Below, in pieces: positions 12,844 through 25,403 of a stretch of 64,000 nucleotides of DNA. The stretch lies in assembly GCA_030737835.1 (NCBI GenBank), contig JAUJYN010000097.1, positions 61,001 through 125,000 of the forward strand, written 5' to 3'. Every line of letters begins with the position of its first letter. The first letter of the stretch is position 1. The notes beneath the pieces were generated by a model that saw only the letters and a program-made list of their open reading frames with translations, searched no databases and was not told where the DNA came from. This stretch comes from Acorus gramineus. Taxonomy: Eukaryota; Streptophyta; Magnoliopsida; Acorales; Acoraceae. A program made the translations under genes and the position numbers.

Positions 12844-13060
12844 TGGAGGTACGGGGATTCTGCTTTTAATTAAGTAAAAAATTCAAACGTGTTATCAAAC
12901 AGTTTCAGGAATCCAGCTTAATTAAAAAATTATTTACAGACTTTAGTGTAAAAATGTTACTTTTTAAAAAACATAAAAAAATGAGGTTTTTAAGAATCAA
13001 AATCTATTTAAACAACTTTATTCAAAATCTTATTTTTCAAACGTGTTTTTAGATGGAGCC
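12844..13060 (-). repeat. Inverted dispersed repeat, copy 2
   Basis: Reverse-complement partner of 12102-12335; see that entry. Confidence 0.65.
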
Positions 13061-14950
13061 TTATTAATCTAGAAAGTGGGGATGTTTAAGAGCTGGGGGG
13101 TGGGGGGGAGTGGTGGATATCTCATTTATGTACTCCCACTTTGTGTCAACCTCTGTAACTCTATTTGTTTTTTTATGAAAATTGTAGGCACGTAAACAAA
13201 AGCGGTAGAAAAGGCTTCTACAACCCCTGTAGCTCTTATCCTCAGCATGTTTCCTTGTGATTTTTAAGTTATTTTTTTTTCTCTTAACCTTAATTCATTT
13301 TTTTAAAAAAAATATTTAATTTGATATGGTTATAGAACATGTTTGTTAAAGCTTATAAGCTGAAAATATAGTTTTTAGCTTAATATAAACAGTTATTGCA
13401 CGCTTGTTTAAACTTATTAGAACTTATTTAAGATTAAAAACAATTTTAAAAAGTCACAATTTCTAATTTGGGTTGAGGGTGTTTTTAGAATATAGCTTAT
13501 GGATTATTTAAAAACCAAAAACTTTTGGACATTTGTACCATCAGTTTATTTACTAATGACCAAGTATTTTCATCTACTCCAACTTTTTCTCTCATTTTCT
13601 CGAAAGGTAATGACAAAAAAAATCATCATGCAAAATTAAATTGTAACTCATGTTTGAGAAGTTTCATGTTCACACATCATGCAAAATTGTGATCATTATT
13701 ATTACTGTGATAAATCACATAACCTATTAGAATATTTAAACCTCTATATATATATAAAACATATGGACACTATGATTTATAACTAATTTACTTATAAAAG
13801 AGTGAATTTTTATTTATGCTATATTAATTTATCTTTTAAATATTCATAAAATTAAATTTATAAATAAAAACACATTCTATTATCAAACATAAATAAAATT
13901 TAACTACTATATTAAAAAAAGATATTTTAATAATTAAACAAAAAAAAAATTGTTTTACAGTTTATTCAAACAAACATTTATGATTATTTATACTTTGTCA
14001 TTCAACGCCTGTAACAAACATATCAATTAACAGGGGAGGTGCACGTTGGATGAAGATGAAGCTCCTCGTGAATCATTAGTTAACAACATCCGACGTATCG
14101 GGAGAGGCACGTGAACGACAGGCATTTATTGACATTCTGCTGCCGCTATCAATCTCCAAAGCCTCCTTTTCGCCCAGCCTGGCAGTCCAATCCTCCGCCT
14201 AACATCATGTTCACTTTACTCCCCCCACCGTGTAACGTCACCTAAAAATCGAGAATAATTTGTGCCGCGACAGGCGCTAAAACGCGCGTCGGCCCCCCGC
14301 GGGAAATTATGATTGTAACCTTATGTCGCTTCTATCTTCATTTTGAATCATATTTATTTCGTCGTTCACACAGCTTGCAAGACAAAATTATATGAATATA
14401 ATATTGACAACCTGCTATTGCAAACCGTTTAATAAGAGAGTTTTTTTTTTTTTTTTTTGAATAGTTTAATAAGAGAGATTTGTAAATTATAAGCTAACGT
14501 GGGGACTGACTTAGATTACGGGAGTGCTCAAGAAATTATTTTGAAATGGTATTTTATTGAGAAAATCTTATGCTTCATTTTCTAAAAAAACATCTTATGC
14601 TTCATCGTTTTTTAGGTCATTGCACACTTTTGAATTTTTTTGTACTAATACCAATCTTTTATATATATATATATATATATATTATTTATTACAGAGTATA
14701 TACTAATATAGCAGAACTTATACATTGTGTGTTAAGTGACTTTATATATTAAAATGAGTACAAAAGTATTTAAATATAACATTTCTATTTTTTTTTGTTA
14801 GAAATAAAATAGTAAGTATGTAAATATAATTCTGTTTCTAAATAATATTCAAGTATACTCCAACATAAGTATAACATAAATATATAACGTAAAATGCCTA
14901 TAAAGCGTTTACATCACATAACACATCGAGTCCAGAATTAGTGAGGTTTT
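13061..14950. other. AT-rich intergenic DNA
   Basis: No gene supportable. Contains a G-rich patch near 13098-13110, a short less AT-rich island around 14030-14300, a T run near 14440-14458 and a (TA)n tract near 14660-14682. Confidence 0.6.
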
Positions 14951-15194
14951 GGTCGGTACTATCAATATCAAACTACATAGTCTATGAATCGAACTACACA
15001 TTCTTTAAATCGAATTGCATAGTCAATTGTTGGGTAAAAAATTTCACTCTCCTATTGAATATTCATAGTACTGACCAAACTCAGGCCTAACTGGATCCAA
15101 TAGGAGAGTGAAGCTTATAACATACCAATTGACTGTGCAGTTCAATTAAAAACCGTGTAGTTCGATTCATAAACTGTGCAGTTCAATGATAGTG
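14951..15194. mobile_element. Fold-back (hairpin) element upstream of the PMT gene
   Basis: The left arm (about 14951-15057) and right arm (about 15098-15194) are reverse complements over roughly 80-100 bp, separated by a ~40-bp loop. The inner arm ends are CACTCTCCTATTG and CAATAGGAGAGTG. Outer ends and target duplication are unclear. It looks like a short MITE with long arms, and its transcript could form a small-RNA precursor hairpin. Confidence 0.65.
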
Positions 15195-15777
15195 TTAATC
15201 ACACTCAAATTTGACTAGACCAAGACCCTAACACATCTTAAAAGTCTTGATCAAACTTTTGTATAAGAGCATGGAAAACTTAAAATCCAAACTATTAAGC
15301 ATAAAGGATGTAATGATATCTATTATCGGATAATTAACAAATTTTGATAATTATCCATTTGATCTAAACATAGCATCCGTATAATTACAATATCGAAAAA
15401 TATAGTAGCTCATAATAAATTTGGGATGTACAGCCATAACATGAGACCTTGAAGAACAGTCCAACACGTGTAAAAGAGAAAAACATGGGAAGAGAGAGAT
15501 TTTAATGGCTGATCAATCAATCTTCCTTGTCTCTCGCCTTCTAAACGTCTGTCTGTTTTGACCCAATCCACATAAAAGACACTGTTTTCATTTGCCGGGT
15601 AAAAAAAAATTCCACACAAAATAAAATAACAAAGATCCTATTTTATTTTTTTTCCAGTGGAAAAGCTCCTTCCCTTCCCTTGTTATAGCTTTCATGGGTT
15701 CTTCTCACATATAGAAAAGAAAGACAACCCAAAGAAAGAGAGAGAGCGTGAGAGATTGGGAGGAGAGGCTTATACAG

Positions 15778-16891
15778 GTATGTTGTCTTTTTCTTTGGAT
15801 GGAAAAGTGTTATTGGATGCTCTGTTTTAAACACCAAAGAGTTGGGAACGCTTTATTTTTTTGTATGAGCTGGTTTTATGAAGAGATTTGAGTGAATTTG
15901 GAAGAACAAAGAGTGAGCTTTATAAAAAAAAGGAGGTGACTTTTTGTGGTGGTTGTGTTGTTGATTTTGAGACTTTGAGTTTGAGGTTTATATTGGATAA
16001 AATCAAATCCCAATGAACTTGTTGAGATGTTTCTATTTATTTGACTGTATAAATTGTGAATTAAGTGATATTAAAAAAAGTCGTTTCTTGTGTTTTATGT
16101 TTGTCTTTTTTCTTTAGCATCTCTGTATTCTTTTATTATTAGATTTCAACAATGGTGGTTTGGTTCTTTGTTAGGTGGGCATCCTTATTTGGGTTATCTT
16201 TGTTCCCCTCTGTGTTTTACATTGATCTCTGTTTTATATTGAGTTTCAGAGCCTTTGTTGCTCCTTTTGGGGTCTGTTTCTAGCTGTATTTCATGAACTT
16301 GGTTTTGGTTTTTTTTTTTTCAAATTTTATTTTTGGTATTTCAATTTTTTTTCTTCCATTGAGGCCCATTAATGAATATTTGATTTTGTATTATTTTTTC
16401 CTTCTTTTTTTTGGTTTACATGAAGAGTTCTTTCTCTATCAATAATGTGTTTATTTAGATCTGTCAAACATTATTCTGTTTGAGGGCATTCACTTCTGCT
16501 GGTCCCATTCATGCTTTCTGAGTGAACTTATTTTAAATATCTGCTTGTACATAATGCCTGTCAATCAGGTTTCCTTATTTTTGCAATGCCCGTTTAAGCC
16601 CATGTTAACTCTCGTTGTTTCTGCAGATTGTTGTGTATTTGAACTTTCTGCACATTCTTGAGCCCCACTTTTCTTCTTCTAACACTTCATTTTAAAAGTT
16701 TTTATTTTCATCATTATAGATGGGATGTGATGAGCTCTTCAAAAATCTAGTTTTCAAAGGTCATACATTGTGTTAAGTTCATCTCTATATGAGTCTTTGA
16801 TATCTGCCTCCAATGAAGAACTTGTGAACCTAGTAGTTTTTTTTATCACTTATCTGTTGTTCCTTGAAATTGATCCATCCATTCTTTCCAG
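15778..16891 (+). other. Leader (5' UTR) intron of the PMT gene
   Basis: The CT- and AG-rich leader near 15640-15777 ends TATACAG/GTATGT, a good donor. A T-rich acceptor TTCTTTCCAG at 16882-16891 lies five bases before the start ATG. The 1.1-kb stretch is T-rich like an intron. An alternative acceptor TTTCTGCAG ends near 16626, so two leader introns are possible. Confidence 0.6.
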
Positions 16892-16896
16892 TTCCA

Positions 16897-19622
16897 ATGG
16901 CGAAAGAGTACGCTGGATCTCCCAAGATCCATCAAATCGAATCGAAACGCAAACGCCTGACATGGGTCCTAAGCGTGAGTGGTCTCTGCATCCTCTTCTA
17001 CATCCTAGGCGCCTGGCAAAACACAAACACAGCCCCCATTTCAAACTCCACCTCCGACAAGCTCTCCAAAGCCGCTTGTGATCCCTCCAACACCATGACC
17101 AACACCCGCTCCGCCACCCAATCATCCTCCGGGGCAATGAGCCTCGACTTCAATGCCCACCACCAAGTAGGAATCAATGAGACCGCCGGAGGTGTTCACA
17201 AGTTTCCCCCTTGTGAACTCAGTTTCAGCGAGTACACACCCTGTCAGGATCCGAAGCGGGCAAGGAAGTTCAACAAGAAGATGCTCATCTACCGGGAGAG
17301 GCATTGCCCTCCAAAGGAGGATCTTCTCAAGTGCTTGATCCCTGCCCCACCAAAGTACAAGAACCCCTTCAAATGGCCCCAGAGTCGAGACTACGCTTGG
17401 TACGACAACATCCCACACCGGGAACTCAGCATCGAAAAAGCGGTTCAGAATTGGATCCAAGTGGAGGGAGATCGGTTCCGGTTCCCTGGGGGAGGGACAA
17501 TGTTTCCACGTGGGGCGGATGCTTACATTGATGACATCAATGAGTTGATCGCGTTGACGGATGGGAATATCAGGACCGCCATCGATACGGGTTGTGGGGT
17601 AAGACTATTCCATGCTTTTCTTGCATTCTTGGTTGGCAATTGGCATTGGTTTGGTAAGTTTGAAATGTGTTGATGTAGGTGGCGAGTTGGGGGGCTTATC
17701 TGCTGAAAAGGGACATATTGACAATGTCATTTGCCCCGAGAGACACGCACGAGGCGCAGGTTCAGTTTGCGTTGGAGCGAGGGGTGCCAGCCATGATAGG
17801 TGTTCTGGCTTCGGAGCGCATGCCATACCCTGCAAGGGCATTCGACATGGCTCACTGTTCTCGCTGCTTGATCCCTTGGTATGATAATGGTATGGTTTCT
17901 CTCCATCATGGGTCCTATAAAAGTTTGTTCAAATAAACCATCTTTGATCTGCTTATGTATAGAAGTTGCAAATGAAACTTTTAGATTAGTCATGATGCAA
18001 ATCAGATGTTTATCTTATGAGTTTGAATGCTATGACCCTCTTTTGAGATTTTGAACCAGTTTAAACTCTCATTGGCTTTCCTTTTTTTGTTCAGAGGGCT
18101 TATACCTGATTGAAGTGGACAGAGTTCTGAGGCCGGGTGGTTATTGGATTCTGTCGGGCCCTCCGATCCGTTGGAAGAAGTACTACAGAGGATGGGAGAG
18201 AACCCAAGAGGACCTGAAGCAGGAGCAGGACGCGATAGAGGATGTCGCCAGACGCCTTTGCTGGAAGAAGGTCATCGAGAAGGACGATCTCGCAATCTGG
18301 CAGAAACCCATCAACCACATTGAGTGCATCAACAGCAAGAAGATCTACAAAACTCCCCACATTTGCCAAAATGACAATGCTGACTCCGCATGGTTAGTAT
18401 TAAACCTGACAATGGATCGGCTACCTTAATATCCATATTCTATTTTAATTCATTCAGATACGGATATTAGCATTCGAATTTGGATCTTTTCGGATTTGGA
18501 GTGGATACAGTTATTTTTTCAAATAATTGGCATATGTCTAAGTATGGACACTAGTTTAGAGTTTGAATGATTAGATGGCATATCATACAAGAGAATACAA
18601 TAGTATAACATAAAGATATATGTCAAATTCAAGTATTTTAAATGGGTGCATTGATAATCATATATGCACTTCAAATATTAGAATTTTGGACTTTTCGGAT
18701 AGATATTATCACCCTGTTTGATTTTTGTTGAAATGTTATTGTTTTGTGAAAAAATAAAATAAAATTTGTTTGCATTCATTATCTTCATAGGTACAAGAAG
18801 ATGGAGACTTGCATAACTCCTTTGCCCGAAGTGAGCAACGTCGAGGAAGTCGCTGGTGGAGTCTTGGAGAAATGGCCCGAACGAGCCTTTGCGGTCCCTC
18901 CGAGAATAAGAAGCGGGTTGATCCCGGGAGTCACCGTGGAGAATTTCCAAGAAGACAATGAGATGTGGAAGGAGCGGGTTGCTCACTACAAGAAGATCAT
19001 CCCTCCGGTCGCCCACGGGCGGTACCGGAATGTGATGGACATGAACGCGGGCTTGGGAGGTTTCGCGACCGCCATGACCAAGTACCCAGCGTGGGTGATG
19101 AATGTGGTTCCCGCCAACTCTGACAAAGACACGCTTGGGGTAATCTACGAGAGGGGATTTATTGGGACATACCAGGATTGGTGTGAGGCCTTCTCGACAT
19201 ATCCAAGGACTTATGACCTCATTCACGCGAGCAATGTGTTCAGCATTTACCAAGACAGGTTAGAATAATTTTAAACATGTGTCAGTTTTTCATTAAATAT
19301 TGGCGATGGGATTCAGCACTGGATGCCATCTCTCGCTTTTGTCTTGTTGAGTTTCTGAAGAAGTTATGCATGCAGGTGTGACATAACGTATATTCTGTTG
19401 GAGATGGACCGGATACTGAGACCGGAAGGGACAGTGATATTCAGGGACACCGTGGAGGTGCTTGTGAAGATTCAGAGCATCACAGAGGGGATGAGATGGA
19501 AGAGTCAGATAATGGACCACGAGAGCGGGCCGTTCAACCCGGAGAAGATTTTGTTGGCTGTGAAGACTTACTGGACCGGTGAGCCCGAGCAGCAGCAGCA
19601 ACAGCAAGAACAGCAGCAATGA
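16897..19622 (+). CDS. PMT18-like: Probable Golgi methyltransferase, PMT17/PMT18-like (DUF248 family)
   Basis: Coding exons are 16897-17598, 17679-17889, 18095-18392, 18791-19258 and 19376-19622, together 641 aa. All junctions are GT-AG and keep frame. The protein starts [10 protein letters not shown] and has a basic patch, then one membrane segment at residues 21-40 ([20 protein letters not shown]), as in type II Golgi proteins. SAM-binding motif DTGCG is at residues 230-234, split from VASWGAYL by intron 1. A second methyltransferase half contains [10 protein letters not shown] and RTYDLIHA. The tail is Gln-rich. Plant PMT proteins are putative pectin or cell-wall polysaccharide methyltransferases; the exact substrate of this one is not known. 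Length and motif order are normal for the family, and closest resemblance from memory is to Arabidopsis PMT17/PMT18. The ATG at 16897 is chosen because the anchor pattern follows directly. No damage is seen. Confidence 0.95.
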
Positions 19623-19859
19623 AGGTTTGTCTGTTGAGTCTTTAGAACTGTTAGGGCTGCTGCTTTTGACAGGGTTTCTTAATTAACCTTGCTGGGGATC
19701 TCCCTGTCTGTTGTTGTAGAATTTCTGATTCTTTTGAAAAACCATATAAATTGGTTATGTATCCATTCCTTTTATTTTAAGCTCTCTTGCCTGTGCTGGG
19801 CATGGGAGGACAGACTGGAGAGGGTGGTCTTTGATATCACTAGTATTGGAAATTGTGTT

Positions 19860-19876
19860 GGGGGGGGGGGGGGGGG
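19860..19876 (+). repeat. G homopolymer in PMT 3' UTR
   Basis: Seventeen G in a row, about 240 bp after the stop codon. It may form a G-quadruplex in the mRNA and is prone to assembly errors. Confidence 0.85.
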
Positions 19877-19939
19877 AGGGATGAACTGTGTCAATCAATG
19901 GGAAGTAAAATTTTGTGCCTGTGTTGAGGGCTTACTAGT

Positions 19940-20105
19940 GGCCATAGCAACAATGGTCATAGCAGAATGGGCAGTATTAAGGTAAGTCTTGGTATCGAGT
20001 CCCTTGTGTATTTTTGTGGGTTTGGGGCATAGGTGAAGGTAGTCTACCCAGCTCCGCATAAGACCAGGACGGGGTTCTCTTCATTAGCAAATTTTTTTTT
20101 TTTTG
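19940..20105 (+). mobile_element. Possible tRNA-derived SINE downstream of PMT
   Basis: Box A-like TAGCAGAATGG (19960-19970) fits the Pol III consensus. Box B-like GGTATCGAGTCCC (19991-20003) fits with one extra base. A T-run tail follows near 20091-20104. The 20-bp box spacing is short and no target duplication was found, so this may be a decayed copy or chance. Confidence 0.4.
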
Positions 20106-20809
20106 TGATTGTGTTCAATTGCGGCAAGGCATATTTTTGCATTAATTTATGAGCTGGTTTGTTATAAATGTTTCTAATGGAGCCTTCAAAATGAAAGATC
20201 AAAATGTTTGGGATAGGTTTTTCTGGCATTTCTACATTGACTCTCGTTCTGCTTTGTTAGATGAAATATGTAATTTTTTATTTTCTATGTAAATGGTTAC
20301 ATATCAGTGCAATGTACTTTTTTTTTATATAGTAATTATATATTTTGTTACATAATGAATGTAGTGGAGACCGAACACTCTCTTACATTATCCAAGTTAA
20401 AAAGAGCTTGTGTTATTCATTTGCCAAAATGTTGGTGAATAAAGCTTGAAATCAGCATCAGTCATTCAAAATTTGAAGTGCTACTGTTTTAAGACTTGAA
20501 ACAATGCCATATCGTCATCTCTGCAACTTGCCTGTCTGGTTGAATCTCAACATCAAACAGTGTTCTATTAAATATTGTTTGCACAAACAAGTTGTCTTAG
20601 CAGAATCATTTTTATAATCCTGAATAGTTGGTTATGACTAGCCTATAAATGGCTATCATCTCGTCTTAAAACATCCATGTCTTTCATAAGGCCAATCAGA
20701 CTATAAAATTGTATACTATTAAAATCAAGTCGGACTGGTCTCACATCCAGCCAATCAAAATCACATCTGATTTGACTGCTAGAAGGAAATCTTGCTGTAC
20801 AACCAACCC

Positions 20810-20810
<1 letters not shown>
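20106..20810. other. Downstream flank of PMT
   Basis: No further gene. An AATAAA near 20438 could be a distal polyadenylation signal. The remainder is ordinary AT-rich DNA. Confidence 0.5.
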
Positions 20811-20840
<30 letters not shown>

Positions 20841-21334
20841 AAAAAGTCACCCACTTAAAAATACAAAAAATTCTATAAAAATAACAATTTTATCATATAT
20901 ATTATAAAACGCTATTTGATTAAATAAAATCATCATTTTAAGATGATTTTTGTATTTTTAACACATTATAGGATTTTTCAACCACTCCCCCCCCCCCCAA
21001 AAAAAAGTCACCCACTTAAAAATACAAAAAATTCTATAAAAATAACAATTTTATCATCTCTAATATATTATAAAATCCTATTTGATTAAATAAAATTGTC
21101 ATTTACATATGATTTTCGTATTTTTAACACATTATAGGATTTTTTATATATATACTGTGTTTTCTATCAGATCAAATATAATATTTACAAAATATTGATT
21201 ATCTGTAAACGTAAATTTTATTCAGGGGGTTATTTGGATTTATTATGTGTTTTTAGTGAATTATATGAATTTTAAAAAATGTCAGGGGTTATGTGAATTT
21301 CAATCAGTTTACAGGGGGTTATATGGATTTTTCC
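20811..21334. mobile_element. Damaged relative of the 11.2-kb fold-back MITE with internal tandem duplication
   Basis: The right end GGGGTTATATGGATTTTTCC and the inner text ACATTATAGGATTTTT and TTTTATTCAGGGGGTTATTT match the element at 11227-11751. The left arm is missing. Instead a ~161-bp unit starting GTCACCCACTTAAAAATAC is present twice (20846 and 21007), each preceded by a C-run plus A-run (20811-20845 and about 20988-21006). The C20A15 block makes this a fragile assembly region. Confidence 0.65.
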
Positions 21335-21889
21335 TAAAAAAAAAAAAAACAATGTCCTCAAGGACTGAGACCATGCACATGTGCCTTGTTATTTTTATAA
21401 TATGGATAATATAATACATGTAATATAACTGGCTGTCTCCAGCATGCAACATGGTTATCAGCAGCTATAAAAGATGAATTTGTGATATATATAACTACAA
21501 ATAAAAGCAGTGGTGGAAATTCATTCTAATGGGGTGACTTTTAACTATAATCTTTAAAAAAATTTCTAAAAACTTGAAGCTAAGGGATGTACCAAAAAAA
21601 AAAAAACTCTATTTACAATAATTTAAGTACAAAAAGTAAAGTCATTGAAACTCATTTATAGTTTCAAAAAACTATATGATATAAAAATTCATGAAGTACA
21701 AAAGAGGACCAAACCAAATATTGTAAGGTGTATACCAAAAAAGAGACTAATTACACCTTTTACAATAATTAAACTGAAACTATAAGGTGTGTATAAAAAA
21801 TTGACTAGTTACACCCTTTACATTAATTCAAGATTACAAAAAGTATAGTATGTGATCTACATTTCCAAAAACATTTCTATTTGGCATCT

Positions 21890-24246
21890 TTATAATTGAC
21901 CCCGACGAGTTTTCATGCTTTGGAAGCGTTGAATGATAGCCTCGTTGTCAATATCCCCAAAAATATCTCTCTCTATATATGCAATCAAGCCATCACTCAT
22001 CCATTGATCACCCATGCGGTGGCGTAATCGATTCTTTACAATCTTCATAGCTGAAAATGCTCTCTCAACACTAGCAGTTGCAACTGGTAGAATCAATGCC
22101 AAAGTCACAAGCAAGTAAACTAATGGATATATTATGTCTCTCCCAGTTCTGACCATTGTTTGAGCTAGATCACCAATACCCTTTAATCTTGAAAACTCAT
22201 CGATAGAGCGCACATCAACAATATAATTATCAAGTTGATCATACAATGTCATAAGCTCCAACAAAGAAATTCATTAGGATAAAATTGGGTGAGGCGGATC
22301 AATTTGTGCTTATCAAAGAAAGAGAATGAATTAAATGGATTCAAACATGCCACACAAAGAAGCAATTCTGTATTTGACTATGTGAAACGACTATTTAGCT
22401 CTTGAAGTTGCATATCTATGACAACATAGAATAACTCAACACGATAATGGTGCAAGTTTGTCTTCTCTTGCGCTTTATGCTTTGGTCATCCTCGAATTAA
22501 AAATGTGTCATCCATATTAGGAACACTAATATCATGTTTTTTAGAAAAGGAAGATACATCATCAAGTAGAGAACTCCATCCACTCTCCCTCATCATTTGG
22601 AGTCGCCGCTTTGATACTTGAACTAAAGTCATGGCATTCACAATATCTTGATCTTTCTTTTGTAATGTTTGTGATAATTCATTTGTGATTCCCAAAATAG
22701 ATCTCATCAAATGAAGGTTAAATATGAATTCAAAAGAATGCATGGAGTCCAATAGCATATCTGCTTCCCATTGTTGTTCTGAATTTGAACCATCTTCAGA
22801 GATAATTTCAAGCACTTCAATGACAGATGAGAACATACTAATCAAGCTTATCAAAGTACCATAGTGTGAGCCCCAACGCGTATCACTTGACCGTTTGAGA
22901 ATAATTTCTTGATTAAGGCCTTGCCCACTTGAAAGCTCTCCTTTATTGAGTGCTTCAACAACTCTTGTAACATGTTTTTCTCTAAGAATATCTCGACGTT
23001 TACATGATGCTCCAACAACATTCACCACATTAGTAACCAAACTGAAGAGCATAGAAATTTGATTATGATTCTTTGCCACGGCCACGAGAGCTAATTGTAA
23101 TTGATGAGCAAAACAATGAATGTAATATGCACATGGATTCTCATTCATTACAAGCGTCTTAAGGCCATTGAATTCACCTTGCATATTACTAGCCCCGTCG
23201 TAACCTTGCCCATGCAACCTAGACATTCTTAATCCATGTCTAGAAAACAAATCTTAGATTGTTGCCTTGAGTGAGAGAGCACTAGTATTACTAACGTGCT
23301 CAATACCTAGAAAACGCTCAACCACATACCCCTTCTTGTCAACATATCGCAATGCAACAGCCATTTGCTCCTTGGTTGATATGTCACGAGATTCATCGAC
23401 AAGAATAGAAAAAAGTGCATCACCAATATCTCTAAGAATAGAATTGATGGTTTCAACAGCAATGGCATTTACAATGTCCTTCTGGATATCAGGTGCGGTC
23501 AACTTAAGATTTTCAGGAGCATTTTTCAAGGTGACGGCTTGCACATTCTCATTATGATTTGCAAGAAATCCCAAAAGCTCAAGAAAATTTCCTTGATTAC
23601 TTGAATTTTCGGATTCATCATGACCACAAAATGCAAGCCCTTGTTGTAGAAGAAATCGAATACAATCAATTGATGCATTTAAGCGGATTCGGTATTCACT
23701 TCGAGCTTGGTCCGACTGCTTGGAAAAAATTGTTTGAATACTTTGCTTTTGATTTAGTAAATCTTGACATTTACTCCAAGCTTGATTATGAGAACTATTG
23801 AGACCTCCTACATGAATTTGTAATCTTTCCTTCTTCTTCCAATTTGAAAACCCTTCACCAACAAAAGACTCACCACCTCCTTGTTCTCCAATATCTTCTT
23901 TAAAAAGATAACAACATAGGCAAAATGCAGCATCTTTTGTTATGCTATACTCTAACCAGTTGCCAAATTCTTTAAACCAAGCCTGATTAAATCGCCGTGA
24001 TGATTGTCCAAACTTTCTTTGTGGAAAATTATGACCACAAGGTTGACAAGGACCACTTTGCAAATATGCTCTACGAATTGGGTCTCTATCATTAGGATTG
24101 TAATCTGTAATTCGTGATCGTAACCCTGGATCTGCAGGAAGATCTGTCAAATTGATTTCTACACGACTTTGTTTTGATGAATTATCATCTCTTTCTGAAG
24201 GAGGTGACGATTCAAATTTTGACTTTCTTTTCAAGTATTTATCCAT
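21890..24246 (-). pseudogene. hAT transposase-like protein (TTF-type zinc finger, hAT dimerisation), disabled
   Basis: From ATG at 24246 the protein begins MDKYLKRKSK and carries a zinc-finger region with CQPCGHNFP and CLCCYLF (TTF type). A core region follows with ILVDESRDIS and GQGYDGASNMQGEF (DUF4371-like), and the end is ATASVERAFSAMKIVKNRLR, the hAT dimerisation motif. The family includes ZMYM1-like plant proteins. It is broken by in-frame stops at 23254-23256 (TAA), 22486-22488 (TGA) and near 22381 (TAG). A frame change near 22265 separates the last 124 codons. Without these it would be one protein of about 780 aa, so this copy cannot make transposase but its ends could still be used in trans. 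Confidence 0.9.
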
Positions 24247-24573
24247 AACTGTTTCAAAAAGACATAAATCTCTATAATATTTATATTTTAATCAAACAAT
24301 AAAAAAAAAGCATAATGAGATTGTGATAATAAAAATATAAAAGAAGAAAGAGAAGCTCATATCATCTTCTTTTTTGGAAACCAAACATGATAGATACAAA
24401 TCTTGTCCCAATTCATATTCTTATTTGAGGTTTATGAGTTTATTCCCCTCAAAAGAACCCATTATTTTAAACATTCATTGCTCATTGTATATAAAGGCTT
24501 AATATTTCAAATCTATCAACACATCAAATCTATCAACACATATTCTACCCAATGAACCAACAAAAAAAAAATT

Positions 24574-24632
24574 AAACCCTAAATCAAATCATACTAAACC
24601 CTAAATCAAATCATACTAAACCCTAAATCAAC
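24574..24632. repeat. 22-bp tandem repeat carrying telo-box motifs
   Basis: Nearly three copies of a 22-bp unit, each with AAACCCTAAA, the plant telo-box. They lie about 330-390 bp upstream of the hAT transposase start, followed by an (AG)n run. They are placed where a promoter would be on the minus strand. Confidence 0.75.
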
Positions 24633-25045
24633 AGAGAGAGAGAGAGGGATATTTGGAGACTTACCGAGTTACTAGCATGGGGAGACCAGAGGGGCGGCGC
24701 CGCGACGGTGCGGGGAGACTGGAGGGGCAAAAGGACAATGGGATGAATGAAATTGAAGAAAAAAAGGTTTCAATTCATTTTTTCACAAAAAATTTAGTGG
24801 GGTCGGGTGATTGTGAGTGGGGACGAAGAGAAGTTGGGTGCATCGGATCGGACGGTTGTGGATGATTTTCAAAATATATTTGGTGGACCGTGGTATGGAA
24901 GAGTTGAAGTGAGGATATTCTGGATAATGTTAAAGGTCATGGAGGGTGATTAAGTCTTTTTGAGTATATATATAAATTAAAAAAAAAAATGAGTGGGGGC
25001 AGCTGCCCCCACTCGCCCTAATGTGCCTCCGCCCATGAATAAAAG

Positions 25046-25388
25046 TGCTGTCCTACTATGGTTAATTTTCCACTTAAAACTACAAAAGAAAGATAACTTT
25101 TGGATGCATGTGAACATATAGATCACTCAATGTCCTTTTTTTAGCTGAACAAAACATAAGCACCATTTGGAATCATTGCTTTTGCAAAATTAATTTTAGA
25201 TAATTGATTTCTAAAGTGTATTCATGAATTTCAGCTTTTGATTTCAGATTTTAATTTTTATTTAAAACAATGTGACAATTAATTATTAAAAAAAGTTGAT
25301 CGAGAATAACACATTGTCATAATCAACTATTTTAATCAATTTAACCTAAGTTATTTTTTAATTGGTTCCAAACAAATAGTTAATTTCA
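25046..25388. other. Spacer between hAT element and LINE
   Basis: AT-rich; no gene seen. Confidence 0.6.
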
Positions 25389-25403
25389 CTTAATAATGGT
25401 ACT

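Larger units (their letters stand above)
21508..25037 (-). mobile_element. hAT-superfamily DNA transposon, full length with 8-bp duplication
   Basis: The 3530-bp element starts CAGTGGTGGA and ends TCCGCCCATG, imperfect terminal inverted repeats. It is flanked by a perfect 8-bp direct repeat AATAAAAG (21500-21507 and 25038-25045), the hAT signature. Inside is one transposase-like gene on the minus strand. A GC-rich palindrome (GGGGGCAGCTGCCCCC, near 24995-25010) sits close to the right end. Confidence 0.88.

Noticed and set aside
15410-15837. Minus-strand frames near the PMT promoter
   Set aside because: No motifs; they lie antisense to the PMT leader and fold-back flank.
22486-24246. Two separate host zinc-finger genes in place of one transposase
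   Set aside because: Both parts are in the same frame divided by single stop codons and sit inside defined hAT ends with an 8-bp duplication.
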